This document shows positions 28,062-37,223 of a stretch of DNA of 64,000 nt, one piece after another. Source of the stretch: Saccharibacillus kuerlensis DSM 22868 (lineage in GTDB: Bacteria; Bacillota; Bacilli; Paenibacillales; Paenibacillaceae). The DNA is taken from assembly GCF_000378145.1 (NCBI RefSeq), contig NZ_KB899290.1, positions 1 through 64,000 of the forward strand, read 5' to 3'. The notes below the pieces were generated by a model. It worked only from the letters and a program-made list of their open reading frames with translations. It was not told the origin of the DNA and did not search any database. The translations under genes were made by a program, and so were the position numbers. Each line of letters starts with the position of its first letter. Positions within the stretch are counted from its first letter, which is position 1.

Positions 28062-30587
28062 TTGACCAACCAAGTATACGGTAAACTGTATGACGAGTCG
28101 AGTAAAAAGGAACGAATATCCATTGAACAAATGAATAGAGGTTCTGCTCTAATCTGGACTCTTGTATCAGCCCTCATTATATTCTTAATCTGGGCGCCTT
28201 TCCAGCAGGGATTGTTTAACGGACAGCAGCTTGAATTCGAAAGGCCGATCTACTGGGCTGTGATCTGGTCGGCGGCGCTGCTGCTGCTGTGCGTCGCGGC
28301 ATTTGTGAAGCATATGCGCATTACGGACCGCAGAGAGATTACGGCGGTATGGGTATGGCTGCTCCCTCTTACGTATATACTCTCGTTGTTCTCGGCAGTT
28401 TCGCATTATATGGCAATGGACATGATTTTAATTATGTGTGCCAATGCTGCATTTTTCTCGATCGGCGTATTCCTGCTCCAGCATCATGCAGCTAATCGGG
28501 TCATGCGTGCCGCTCTGCTCTGGACAACTTACATCGTCGTGATCTACGGATTTATCAACTGGTTCGGGCAGCGCCTGTTCGCAGGCAGCCTTGTCGGCTG
28601 GTTTACTCGTATTGTAAGCAACGGTGTCTACACGGATGCCGTGATGACCGACTCCAACGGCCTGCGGCTGGCCTCAGTGTTCCAATATGCGAATACCTAT
28701 GCAGCCTTCCTGATGGCTATGCTGTTCGCAGTTCTGTTTACGGCAGTCCGCTCGCGTAAATGGTATGACACACTGATTCACGGCTTTATGCTCGTACCGA
28801 TCATTCTGTCGATTGCTCTGACCCTGTCGCGCGGCGGTCTGATTATGCTGCCGGTTGTATTTATCATCCTGCTGCTGTTCCTGAAGCCGGCGCAGCAGCT
28901 TGTATGGATTATCAACCTGATGCTGTCGGTCATTATTTCGCTGATTGTGCTCGATCCGATTACTCAATTGGGTCTCAGTCTTAACCAAGTGTATAACGGA
29001 GCGGATGCTCTTAAAGGTTGGGCCCTGCTGATTGGAGCTTCTGCGGTTAACGCGGCTCTCATCTGGCTGGTCGGAAAATTCCTGCAGCCGCTCTTTGAAC
29101 GCAAGTTCAAGAGATGGTCTTCCCGCCGCATGGCGAGTCTCTGGCTCCCACTGGGAGGCGTTCTCGCCGTCGCTGTATTGGGTTTCCTGATTGTAGGAAC
29201 AGGCTTGCGCAATACACTGCCAGAAAATATGCGTACTCGCGTTGAGAATATCAACTTCCAGCAGCATAGTGTACTTGAACGGATTACTTTCTACAAAGAT
29301 GCTATGAAGATGGTCGCGGATTACCCTGTACTGGGCGGCGGTGGCGGCGCTTGGGCAGTTCTTTATGAGAAGTACCAGAACAACCCGTATATCAGCAACC
29401 AGACACACAATTATTTCTTGCAGTACTTGGATGAGACCGGCATTGTAGGTTTATTGATTCTGCTGTCTTTCCTGATCTACGTGTTCTATCAGTACATTCG
29501 CAGCTACTACCGAATTGAAGATGAAGAGAAAAAACATGCTCACTTCTTCTATTTCCTGATTGCATTCTCGATTCTGATGCACAGTCTGCTCGACTTCAAT
29601 ATGAGCTACGTGTACATCAGCATTCTCGTCTTCTTCGCCTTGGGCGGTATGGCCGCTGCAATCGGAGCGAAGCCTTTGTTCGGTAAAAAGGCTGCCGAGG
29701 GGACCAAGACTTCGAATGCAGAAGGCAGCGGAACGGGTTACCCGGCGATTTACACGGCTGCAGCTGCTGTAATTGCAATTGTTTTGGTGATTACAGCAGG
29801 ACGCTACCTCGCTTCCATCAAGGCCAGCCAGGAAGCTTCCCAGCTGCTCCAAGGAGCGGAACAGATTAATTACGAAGAAGTGCGTGAGCCTCTGGACCGT
29901 GCTCTGGATATCCGTCCGACTTATCCGGCTACGGTCTCTCAGCTGGCAGCTCTCCTCCAGGGCGTGTACAACAGTACCCAGGATGTACGTTATTTGAACG
30001 AGGCGGAATCGCGGCTTACCGATGTGCTGAAAAAAGAATCGCACAGTAAAGAACTTATTGCTCAGCTGGCTTCTGTCTACATGATGAAAAATGATCAGCA
30101 GAGCAGCTTCATGCAGTATGCCAACAATCTGGACAAATTTACTTGGGACATGAATTGGTATAACCAGGTCATTATGCAGGCAGCCAATCTGGGTTATCAG
30201 GCGTTCGGACAAGGAGACTTTGAGTCGCAGAAGATGTATGCGCAGCATGGCTCGGACGCATACGACAAAATGGTCGCCGGTGTAGAGCATTTGAAGACAC
30301 TGCCGGAAGGCCAGCTGCAGGGGCGCGAATTCAGCATCACTCCTCAGACCGCGCTGAGCGCCGGTAAAGCGAAGTATTTTGCCGGTCAGCCGGAAGAAGC
30401 CGCATCCGTACTCAAAGGTCTGCTGACCGATGATTACAGTAATCCGGAAAACCTGGAAACGGCACGCTGGTATTTGATTGCCCTTACCAAGACCGGACAA
30501 GAAGATCAGGAAGTCTATGACAAACTGATCAAAGCTGATCCATCAGCTAAAGAGCAAATCGAGAGCTTGTCTGCAATTGAGTTCTAA
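28062..30587 (+). CDS. O-antigen ligase/polymerase-like membrane protein with C-terminal helical repeats
   Basis: 841 residues. About twelve transmembrane segments, then a Wzy_C/WaaL-type loop around residues 425-460 (VLGGGGGAWAVLYEKY, then NQTHNYFLQYLDETG) with the conserved His, then further helices. The last ~250 residues are helical and TPR-like. In S-layer glycan systems such proteins (WsaB/WsfB) transfer the finished chain to protein. The TTG start is supported by AAAGGAG 8 nt upstream. It is divergent from wzm with 120 bp between, and ended by a strong terminator. Composition is closer to the genome than that of the wzm operon. Confidence 0.85.
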   Translation: MTNQVYGKLYDESSKKERISIEQMNRGSALIWTLVSALIIFLIWAPFQQGLFNGQQLEFERPIYWAVIWSAALLLLCVAAFVKHMRITDRREITAVWVWLLPLTYILSLFSAVSHYMAMDMILIMCANAAFFSIGVFLLQHHAANRVMRAALLWTTYIVVIYGFINWFGQRLFAGSLVGWFTRIVSNGVYTDAVMTDSNGLRLASVFQYANTYAAFLMAMLFAVLFTAVRSRKWYDTLIHGFMLVPIILSIALTLSRGGLIMLPVVFIILLLFLKPAQQLVWIINLMLSVIISLIVLDPITQLGLSLNQVYNGADALKGWALLIGASAVNAALIWLVGKFLQPLFERKFKRWSSRRMASLWLPLGGVLAVAVLGFLIVGTGLRNTLPENMRTRVENINFQQHSVLERITFYKDAMKMVADYPVLGGGGGAWAVLYEKYQNNPYISNQTHNYFLQYLDETGIVGLLILLSFLIYVFYQYIRSYYRIEDEEKKHAHFFYFLIAFSILMHSLLDFNMSYVYISILVFFALGGMAAAIGAKPLFGKKAAEGTKTSNAEGSGTGYPAIYTAAAAVIAIVLVITAGRYLASIKASQEASQLLQGAEQINYEEVREPLDRALDIRPTYPATVSQLAALLQGVYNSTQDVRYLNEAESRLTDVLKKESHSKELIAQLASVYMMKNDQQSSFMQYANNLDKFTWDMNWYNQVIMQAANLGYQAFGQGDFESQKMYAQHGSDAYDKMVAGVEHLKTLPEGQLQGREFSITPQTALSAGKAKYFAGQPEEAASVLKGLLTDDYSNPENLETARWYLIALTKTGQEDQEVYDKLIKADPSAKEQIESLSAIEF

Positions 30588-30641
30588 TTTCTGTTCAAGT
30601 GCTGGTCTTTGTTCGATTTCTTTCTTCCTGTCCTTCAACAC

Positions 30642-30681
30642 AAAAAGACGATTCGCATTTTACATGCGAATCGTCTTTTTT
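30642..30681. terminator. Bidirectional terminator, ligase-like gene / U32 gene
   Basis: A perfect 17-bp stem (30642-30658 with 30664-30680), 5-nt loop, and A/T tracts in the arms. It lies between convergent genes and can serve both. Confidence 0.92.
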
Positions 30682-30769
30682 AAGTTCTATAACGTGTCTT
30701 CTACTCCACACGGTGCTCCGAAATGAAGAAGTCCCTTTATCTAGAGACTTCCTCGGAACGAATACAATC

Positions 30770-33283
30770 TTACTTCACCAACTGCCCTCTCGTTACGCCC
30801 AGCTGATTTGTCGCTTTCAGCTTGCGCCATACTTCGGAACCGCTGATCTGGCCGTTCAGGGCGCGGGTATACAGGTCGAGTACTTCATGCACCTGTTCCG
30901 GCGTTTCTTCCAGGAACTCGATGCGGTAGCTCGGCACACCGGCGTCCAAGAACTCATTCAGATATTCCGCACCGGACTGCTCGATCGCGTTGTAGACCGT
31001 GTTGCGGCAGCCTTCGTCGACGCGAACCGGGTGGGACATGCCGATCCGGTCGCGCAGCGATGCGCGCTGTTCTTCGCACGGACGTCCGCAGTTCGTGAAG
31101 TCGGTGCCTTCGCTCATGAACGTGCAGTATACGCAGTGCTCCGTATGGAACATCGGCAGATGCTGATGGATAACGATCTCCATCTTGTCTGTCTGCGAAC
31201 GGCCCAGCAGATCGACCATCTGCTGGATGTTCAAGTCGTACGACGGCGTCACGCGGTCAAGACCAGCTTCGAGGAACAGATCGACGGCTTTGTGGTTCGC
31301 CACGTTGAGCGAGAAGTCGCCAATCAGTTCCGGATGCTTCTTGTCCGGATTCTCCATCCGGTGGCGCAGGTAGTAATACAGCGCTCCTGTATTACGGACG
31401 AGCACCGCATCCGGCTCCAGGCGAAGAATATTCGCGTGGTAGCCGTTCTCGCCCGGCATGTGGATACGCGGCGTTGCCAGCGCGATCATCTTGCCGGCAG
31501 CCCGTACGGCTGCAACAGCCGCCGGGAACTGCTTGATGAATTCGAAGTCGGCGTAGATCATGTCGATGCCGGCTTCCAGTGCCGCTTCAACCTGCGGCAG
31601 GCTCCGGCACAGCGCTGTGATGCGCGCTTCCGAGCGCTCGACCGGCTGCGCAGGCTGCTTGGAATCGCCATATACAGCGATATCGCGGTGTACATACACC
31701 GGCGGCTTCGGACGCTCGCCGGCCAGTTCTTCAACCGCGCGGCGGCGCATCGCGTTCAGCTCGCGCATCGGAACGATAACATCCCCGTGCAGCTGGACGT
31801 CCAGCTCTTCAAGCTGGTAAACCGTACCGCCGAGGCGGCCGAACTGCTCTTCCAGAATCTCGTAACCGAGCGGACGTTTCTTGGCAACTTCCAGCTCCAT
31901 TTCCGACTCGACACGTACGGTCGTGCCCTTATCCATGTCCGTCCAGATTGTCACCAGCGGCTGGCCGGGATTGCCTAGCACTTTAACTCCCAGTGGGAAT
32001 ACGCGGTACGGCTTGTCCGTTTCGTACGTCTGGCGCAGTCTCTTGTCCAGCGCCGGGTCGTTCGTTTTCCAGATACGATCGCCTACGTGCAGACGGCGCA
32101 GATCAACGTCATTGCGTCCCGGCACGATGTCGATGACCCAGCCCTGATCGGCTTCGCCTTCGAGCTTTACGCCTTTGCGGCGTACATCGTATACGCGTCC
32201 GCCTTCTTCCTTCTTCGTCGGATCTCCGGCGTCAAATACGATACCGTCGCCGCGCTTCAGCGGTGCTTCGATCCGGCAGACTACACCGTCGCGCAGAATC
32301 TGCTCGACACGGCCCAGGTATACGCCGCGGCTTTTCGGGAATGTGCCTTCTACGAGCTGCTTGTTGTTTGTGCCGTCCAGGAAGCCGTGCGTCAAGCCGC
32401 GGGAAAAGCTCTGCTGCAGCTCGCGTACTTCTTCTTCCGAAGGCTTGGCATCGTCGCCGTCGAAATAGCGGTTGATCGCCGCATTATACTTGCTGACAAC
32501 GTTGGCTACGTATTCCGGCGTTTTCAAACGGCCTTCAATCTTGAACGATGTCACGCCGGCTTCAATCAGCTCCGGCATAATGTCGATTGCAGCCAGGTCT
32601 TTCGGCGACAGCAGGTAGGCGATATCACCCATCGGCTTGTGCTCACCGTCAACCATCAGATCATATGGCAGGCGGCAGGCTTGAGCACATTCGCCGCGGT
32701 TGGCGGAACGTCCGCCCCACATTTCCGACGTCAGACATTGGCCGGAATACGATACGCACAGCGCACCGTGCACGAAGACTTCCATCGGCAGCTTGGCTTG
32801 ATCGCCGATTTTCTGGATCTGCTTCAGGTTGTTTTCACGACCCAGTACGACTCGTTCCATGTTGAAAGGCTTTGTGAACTCCACCGCTTCCGGCGATGTG
32901 ATCGTCATCTGCGTCGATCCGTGGATCGGGAAGTCCGGCGAGATCTCACGGATCATCTTAACTAGACCCAGATCCTGCACGATCACCGCGTCAACTCCTG
33001 CTGTTACGCAGGCATCAATCAGATTCCGGGCATCTTCCAGCTCATTTTCAAATACGAGAATGTTGAAAGTCAGAAAGCCTTTTACCCCATAGCTATGAAG
33101 AAAGCCCATGATTTCCGGCAGTTCGTCCATCCGAAAATTGTTGGCTCTTGCGCGTGCATTGAACTTTTCTACACCGAAGAAGACCGCGTCCGCACCGTTT
33201 GCTACGGCAGCCCGCATGCAGTCCCAATCGCCGGCCGGTGCCAGCAGTTCGACGTCCCGTCTTGTAATTCCGTTAACGCTCAT
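30770..33283 (-). CDS. U32 family peptidase/hydroxylase-like protein, large form
   Basis: 837 residues (844 if an ATG at 33304 is used). The N-terminal U32 domain shows VELLAPAGDWDCMRAAVANG, GADAVFFG, HGSTQMTITSP and the Cys cluster CVSYSGQCLTSEMWGG followed by GECAQACRLPY. The second half has an insertion domain and another Cys-rich segment (HCVYCTFMSEG, NCGRPCEEQ). E. coli RlhA of this family hydroxylates C2501 of 23S rRNA, and others (TrhP) act on tRNA; true peptidase activity is doubtful for most members. The start at 33283 has GGAGGG 11 nt upstream; 33304 has GGGGGAG at 5 nt. It appears monocistronic. Confidence 0.9.
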   Translation of the reverse strand: MSVNGITRRDVELLAPAGDWDCMRAAVANGADAVFFGVEKFNARARANNFRMDELPEIMGFLHSYGVKGFLTFNILVFENELEDARNLIDACVTAGVDAVIVQDLGLVKMIREISPDFPIHGSTQMTITSPEAVEFTKPFNMERVVLGRENNLKQIQKIGDQAKLPMEVFVHGALCVSYSGQCLTSEMWGGRSANRGECAQACRLPYDLMVDGEHKPMGDIAYLLSPKDLAAIDIMPELIEAGVTSFKIEGRLKTPEYVANVVSKYNAAINRYFDGDDAKPSEEEVRELQQSFSRGLTHGFLDGTNNKQLVEGTFPKSRGVYLGRVEQILRDGVVCRIEAPLKRGDGIVFDAGDPTKKEEGGRVYDVRRKGVKLEGEADQGWVIDIVPGRNDVDLRRLHVGDRIWKTNDPALDKRLRQTYETDKPYRVFPLGVKVLGNPGQPLVTIWTDMDKGTTVRVESEMELEVAKKRPLGYEILEEQFGRLGGTVYQLEELDVQLHGDVIVPMRELNAMRRRAVEELAGERPKPPVYVHRDIAVYGDSKQPAQPVERSEARITALCRSLPQVEAALEAGIDMIYADFEFIKQFPAAVAAVRAAGKMIALATPRIHMPGENGYHANILRLEPDAVLVRNTGALYYYLRHRMENPDKKHPELIGDFSLNVANHKAVDLFLEAGLDRVTPSYDLNIQQMVDLLGRSQTDKMEIVIHQHLPMFHTEHCVYCTFMSEGTDFTNCGRPCEEQRASLRDRIGMSHPVRVDEGCRNTVYNAIEQSGAEYLNEFLDAGVPSYRIEFLEETPEQVHEVLDLYTRALNGQISGSEVWRKLKATNQLGVTRGQLVK

Positions 33284-33304
33284 AAAAATAATATCCCTCC
33301 GCAT

Positions 33305-33884
33305 CGCCGCTCCCCCATTATCATGCTTCTACGGGCCATAAAGCGGCTGCTGTATAATTTCCATAACTATAACCGCAAACATTGCGTTCATCGACAAGTT
33401 TGCGTACATGTTGTATCTTGCATATCCGACAAAAATCCCGCCGGGCCGAACCCCGCGGGAAGGATTGATCTCACAACAGCTGTATCACGACATTTATCTT
33501 GTTTATTTTAACAGACTGTAACCTTCATGCCTACAAGCATTTAACGCTTTTTTAAAATTTTAAAGGTTCCTATTCCAAACAAGACTTCTATCCAAAACAA
33601 GATCAATGCCAAAAACCGGCCGCGGAAAAATCCGGGCCGGTTGAAGATGATAAGGAGTTAGACAATTGGCAGCGAAAAGGTCAGCAGTAAAGCGATCTTT
33701 CCGAAGACGATAAATGGTGAGCAAGACGATTGACAACGAGACGACTGATAGCGATAAGGCCGGCAGCGAAGCGATCTTTTCGAAGATGGGCCGCCACACA
33801 ACAAGACTCATCGAAAGCTCATTGTGAGTTATTTACAGAACTTTTTTATAGAAGCTTATTTACAGCCAGTTATTTAAGAACAAG
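33305..33884. other. 580-bp intergenic region with hairpins and direct repeats
   Basis: No gene is seen. It holds a terminator at 33431-33460, the inverted repeat AACCGGCC/GGCCGGTT (33614-33621, 33635-33642), and two copies of AAGCGATCTTTYCGAAGAY (about 33690-33708 and 33769-33787) in a GA-rich degenerate stretch. The promoter of the U32 gene should lie near its left edge. Confidence 0.6.
33431..33460 (-). terminator. Terminator-like hairpin upstream of the U32 gene
   Basis: On the minus strand TCCCGCGGGG (33460-33451) pairs with CCCGGCGGGA (33445-33436) with one mismatch, followed by TTTTTGTC. It lies between the stalk-domain gene and the U32 gene and probably separates them. Confidence 0.65.
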
Positions 33885-35756
33885 CTATTTCACAAATCGA
33901 AACGATTGAAGCGCACGCTCGATTCCGTCCAGCTGCTCCACTGTCGCAGCTCCCTGGTCGATGCGGTAGTGAATCCAATAAGTCAGGTTTTTGTAACGTA
34001 CATAAATGTCTTCTGCCCGATAAGGGCTGTCGTCCGTTCCCGTATAAGCAATCCGGATAGCCGGTGCTCCTCCGAACGTTACGCGCTCGGGCGCTTCGTA
34101 AGTGAGAGTAGGATCGTCCAGCTTCATCTCATCGTATCTGCGCACTGCTTGAGCGCCGGCTGCTTCCAGCCCGGCATCAACACCGGCGATTCGGAACCAA
34201 CCTCCCGGAAACGCATACTGCATATCAAGCTGCATGCTTCCGAAAGCTTGTGTCGTCCAGTAAGCCGGGATGCTGAGACGGAAGTACGACGTGCTCTGTG
34301 TTGCATTGAGCAGCTTGTCTTTCAAGTATGAAACCTGCGGCAGCTTGCCAAAAGAAGTAGGGACTACGTCAAAGTCGATCTCCAGCGAGTCGACAATCCG
34401 CTTGAATGTACGTTCGCTGTAAGCACCCTCGGGTGCCGAGTAATCCAAGATATAGAAGTAACCCTTCTGTTCAATCACGAGCCAGCTGCGATGATGCTTG
34501 CCTCCGCCCAGATCGTACGTAAGCTTCTCGATCTGTGCGTCTTGCCCGGCTGCTTGAAGCGGCTCGCCGACAATTCCCTCCGCATATTCCGGCAGGAAAA
34601 ATTCGCTGACCCGCTTCTGAAGCAGATCGTGCCAGTCAGACAGCTTTTCTCCCGCAGCTGCGGAAGTCACATACAGAGACAGGAACGAACCGTCTTCGCC
34701 TTGATAGGCCAGCTGCCCATCTCCTGTCGGCGTCCATTCTGCCGGAACTTTCATTTGTACACCGTAATCAGGTGCCGCAGCATCCGTATAGCCGTTCCGT
34801 ACGCTAGATAGGTCTTCTGTCTTTATGCCCGGAGTGGCAAAGACGGGGCGGAACGAGTCCAGCAGTGCTGCCCGTCCCTCGAAGTCCCGATAATCTTCGG
34901 CAAGCGAATCGCCCAGATAGATGGAATAGACTCGGCCTTCCACGTAATAACGCCGAGCTTCCCAGAGAACCCCTTCGGCGTCCCGCGTAATGATTCTTAC
35001 GTAGGGGATATCCGCTTCGGGAAACGTCTGTTCATCAAGGACCGCCTCTCCCGAATCGGCCGCTTCCCGTTCAAGCTGCTCCAGCATGTCCGATACCGGA
35101 ACATCGATTCCTTCTTCCCAGACATGAATCTGAAGCATATAACTGCCTTCCAGATCGCCGATGATTGCCGAGAATTCGTTGTTGCCTAGCTGCGCCAGAG
35201 ATCCGGCCGGATAATCGATCGACCAGTTTGCATAGCTGCTGCCGATCCGCGGGGCGACTTTATCTTTGTCCGTATCGGACTCCTGTCCCGGGATGCCTTT
35301 GTCCGACTTCAGCGTTATCACAATCTTACCGGAGGAATTGGTTACTCTTGCACCCAACATATCCGTAATTGGCCGCATCGGTACCATCAATATTCCGTTT
35401 CTCATAACCGGAGCCGCAGTCAACGTCCTCTTTTTGCCGTTGACCCAAGCAGTCTTGCTGCCAATTGCAAAGGTTACGGTACGAGAGCCGTACGTCAGCT
35501 TGACCGTATTCTCCCCTTCCAGACGGCTTACTGTACCGAACGCCCTCTGGAATACGCCAAGCGGCACCATCGTCATCCCAGCCTGCACGTATGGCTTCTC
35601 GATAACCTGTTTCTCGCCGTTTACGAGCGCAGAGGAGCTTCCCACTTTCATCTGCAGCGTTAATGTCGTCTTTTCCGCAGCCGATGCAGGTACTGCCATC
35701 CCAATTGTCAGCAGCAGAACGAACAGCAGCGCCATGCTCTTTTTAGCCAATCTCAA
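33885..35756 (-). CDS. Secreted stalk-domain (copper amine oxidase N-terminal-like) protein with three similar C-terminal modules
   Basis: 623 residues. Signal peptide MRLAKKSMALLFVLLLTIGM with cleavage near ASA-A. Residues ~35-150 hold the copper-amine-oxidase-N1-like stalk domain (ALVNGEKQVIEKPYVQAG, TMVPLGVF, GILMVPMRPITDMLGA), common in Paenibacillus exported proteins and not itself an oxidase. After a polar linker come three modules of ~130-145 residues, each with an FxIxxPAxW-like start and ending in a 'DSF' or 'QSF' plus hydrophobic strand (near 300, 465 and 620). They recall PsbP/Mog1-like folds, but this is inference. It is downstream of an HtrA-like protease and could act with it outside the cell. 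Confidence 0.75.
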   Translation of the reverse strand: MRLAKKSMALLFVLLLTIGMAVPASAAEKTTLTLQMKVGSSSALVNGEKQVIEKPYVQAGMTMVPLGVFQRAFGTVSRLEGENTVKLTYGSRTVTFAIGSKTAWVNGKKRTLTAAPVMRNGILMVPMRPITDMLGARVTNSSGKIVITLKSDKGIPGQESDTDKDKVAPRIGSSYANWSIDYPAGSLAQLGNNEFSAIIGDLEGSYMLQIHVWEEGIDVPVSDMLEQLEREAADSGEAVLDEQTFPEADIPYVRIITRDAEGVLWEARRYYVEGRVYSIYLGDSLAEDYRDFEGRAALLDSFRPVFATPGIKTEDLSSVRNGYTDAAAPDYGVQMKVPAEWTPTGDGQLAYQGEDGSFLSLYVTSAAAGEKLSDWHDLLQKRVSEFFLPEYAEGIVGEPLQAAGQDAQIEKLTYDLGGGKHHRSWLVIEQKGYFYILDYSAPEGAYSERTFKRIVDSLEIDFDVVPTSFGKLPQVSYLKDKLLNATQSTSYFRLSIPAYWTTQAFGSMQLDMQYAFPGGWFRIAGVDAGLEAAGAQAVRRYDEMKLDDPTLTYEAPERVTFGGAPAIRIAYTGTDDSPYRAEDIYVRYKNLTYWIHYRIDQGAATVEQLDGIERALQSFRFVK

Positions 35757-35816
35757 TCGTCTTCCTCCTCTTTCGTCCTGCCCTCTGGTTGCTTAATTCC
35801 ATTCCATGTTCAAGTC

Positions 35817-36884
35817 TCACTCGCTGGTCAGCACGATTCGGCGTTCTACGATATCTCCGCCGGACTGCATCAGCACACGCACCGCTTGACCGGGTCTATA
35901 CGCCTTCATCAGCTCGTTCAGATCGACCAATGCGGTAATTCGGTGTCCGGCTACACTGTACAGGACGTCTCCTTCTTTGACTCCGGCTTTGCGGGCCCGA
36001 TCCGACAGAACTTCCATCACGGTCAACGGATCGTCGGAAGGAAGACCCACCGTCGCCGAAAAGCTTTCTTCCAGTTCAAGGCCAAGTCCTGCACGTATCA
36101 CTTCACCCTGGTCGAACAGCTGGTCAACGATATACTGAACTGTTCCTGCCGGAATCGTAAATCCGGTATTATCGATATCGACAGCCGCATATTTCATCGA
36201 ATTGATCCCCAGAATCTCACCGCGCATATTAACAAGAGGTCCACCGCTGTTGCCGGGATTGATCGAAGCATCCGTCTGAATTAATCGGTAGCGCGCATCG
36301 GTGGCCCGGTTAAGACCGCTGATGATGCCTACCGTAGCCGAGTTGCGCAGCGACAGGGACACCGGCGTGCCGATCGCGATAACCTGCTCGCCGACAAGCG
36401 CCGTTTTATCGGAAGAAACGAATTGGGCTGCCTTAAGGCCTGTTACATTAATCCGAATCAGAGCGACATCGCTCAGCGGATCGCTGTAGACCTCACGGAC
36501 TTTATACGACTTTCCCTCGGAAGTGACAACTTGGATATTTTGCATGCCGTCCACCACGTGTGCGTTCGTCACAATCCAGCCGTTTGAGCGAATGATGACA
36601 CCCGATCCGTGCGTCAGATTATATCCTTCTTCGCCGCTTCCGCCCTCACTGTCCCAATCTTCCATATCCTCAAGCGATACTTCGCCGATAATGCCTACGA
36701 CCGAAGGAGAAACCTGCTTGATAATCTGTGGTACCGTCTTGACGGAGGCCGCAGCGACAGAAGCCTGAGTAACATTTTTTGCCGCGGAGGCATCAGCTTG
36801 CGCTTCCGGGAATAGACCGAATCCGCCGATTCCGATTGCTCCTGACAGCAGCAGACATACCGCTTTCGTTCCCGTTTTTTTCAT
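35817..36884 (-). CDS. HtrA-like serine protease with PDZ domain (S1C)
   Basis: About 355 residues. N-terminal signal or anchor segment (MKKTGTKAVCLLLSGAIGIG), then a trypsin-like domain with His in VTNAHVVDG, Asp in SDPLSDVALIRI and Ser in NPGNSGGPLVN. A C-terminal PDZ domain follows (GVKEGDVLYSVAGHRI). This is the HtrA/DegP family of envelope quality-control proteases. An acidic, Gly-rich insert lies before the His motif. The start at 36884 puts the signal peptide first; in-frame ATGs at 36911 and 36929 are alternatives. It precedes the stalk-domain gene by about 60 bp, same strand, so co-transcription is likely. Confidence 0.92.
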   Translation of the reverse strand: MKKTGTKAVCLLLSGAIGIGGFGLFPEAQADASAAKNVTQASVAAASVKTVPQIIKQVSPSVVGIIGEVSLEDMEDWDSEGGSGEEGYNLTHGSGVIIRSNGWIVTNAHVVDGMQNIQVVTSEGKSYKVREVYSDPLSDVALIRINVTGLKAAQFVSSDKTALVGEQVIAIGTPVSLSLRNSATVGIISGLNRATDARYRLIQTDASINPGNSGGPLVNMRGEILGINSMKYAAVDIDNTGFTIPAGTVQYIVDQLFDQGEVIRAGLGLELEESFSATVGLPSDDPLTVMEVLSDRARKAGVKEGDVLYSVAGHRITALVDLNELMKAYRPGQAVRVLMQSGGDIVERRIVLTSE

Positions 36885-37223
36885 CCTGTCGCCAACCCTC
36901 TTTCTTCGCATGTCCGGAATCCGGCACAATTAATCTCACTTTAACATATCCCGCCGGGCAGCCGCTATACAAGAAGAATATATCTCTAATTTTTGGAATT
37001 AAAAGAGATAATTAACTAACTACATTCTCTTTCGTTTACTCCATTTTACTGAAAAGATGAAGAGCGTTAATGGGATGCCGGAACTATGCATATCAAATCT
37101 CTTTTGCCTCAATTCAAAAAGAAGCGGCCGCCTCACACGGCGACCGCTTCATGCAAATGCAGTATATGCAATCTGCATCATCCAGACTACAAACTGCCTA
37201 TCCCACATATTATGCGGATTCAA
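36885..37223. other. Intergenic region upstream of the HtrA-like gene
   Basis: About 340 bp with the uvrA terminator at its right part and AT-rich sequence around 36980-37040 that probably holds the htrA-like promoter. No gene is seen; short plus-strand reading frames here lack ribosome sites. Confidence 0.5.
37113..37150 (-). terminator. Intrinsic terminator of uvrA
   Basis: On the minus strand GAAGCGGTCGCC-gtgtga-GGCGGCCGCTTC forms a 12-bp stem (one G-U) followed by TTTTTGAATT. It lies about 75 bp past the uvrA stop. Confidence 0.85.

Noticed and set aside
30599-31978. 459-codon plus ORF opposite the U32 gene
   Set aside because: Antisense shadow of a strongly supported gene; its start lies in the terminator region of the ligase-like gene.
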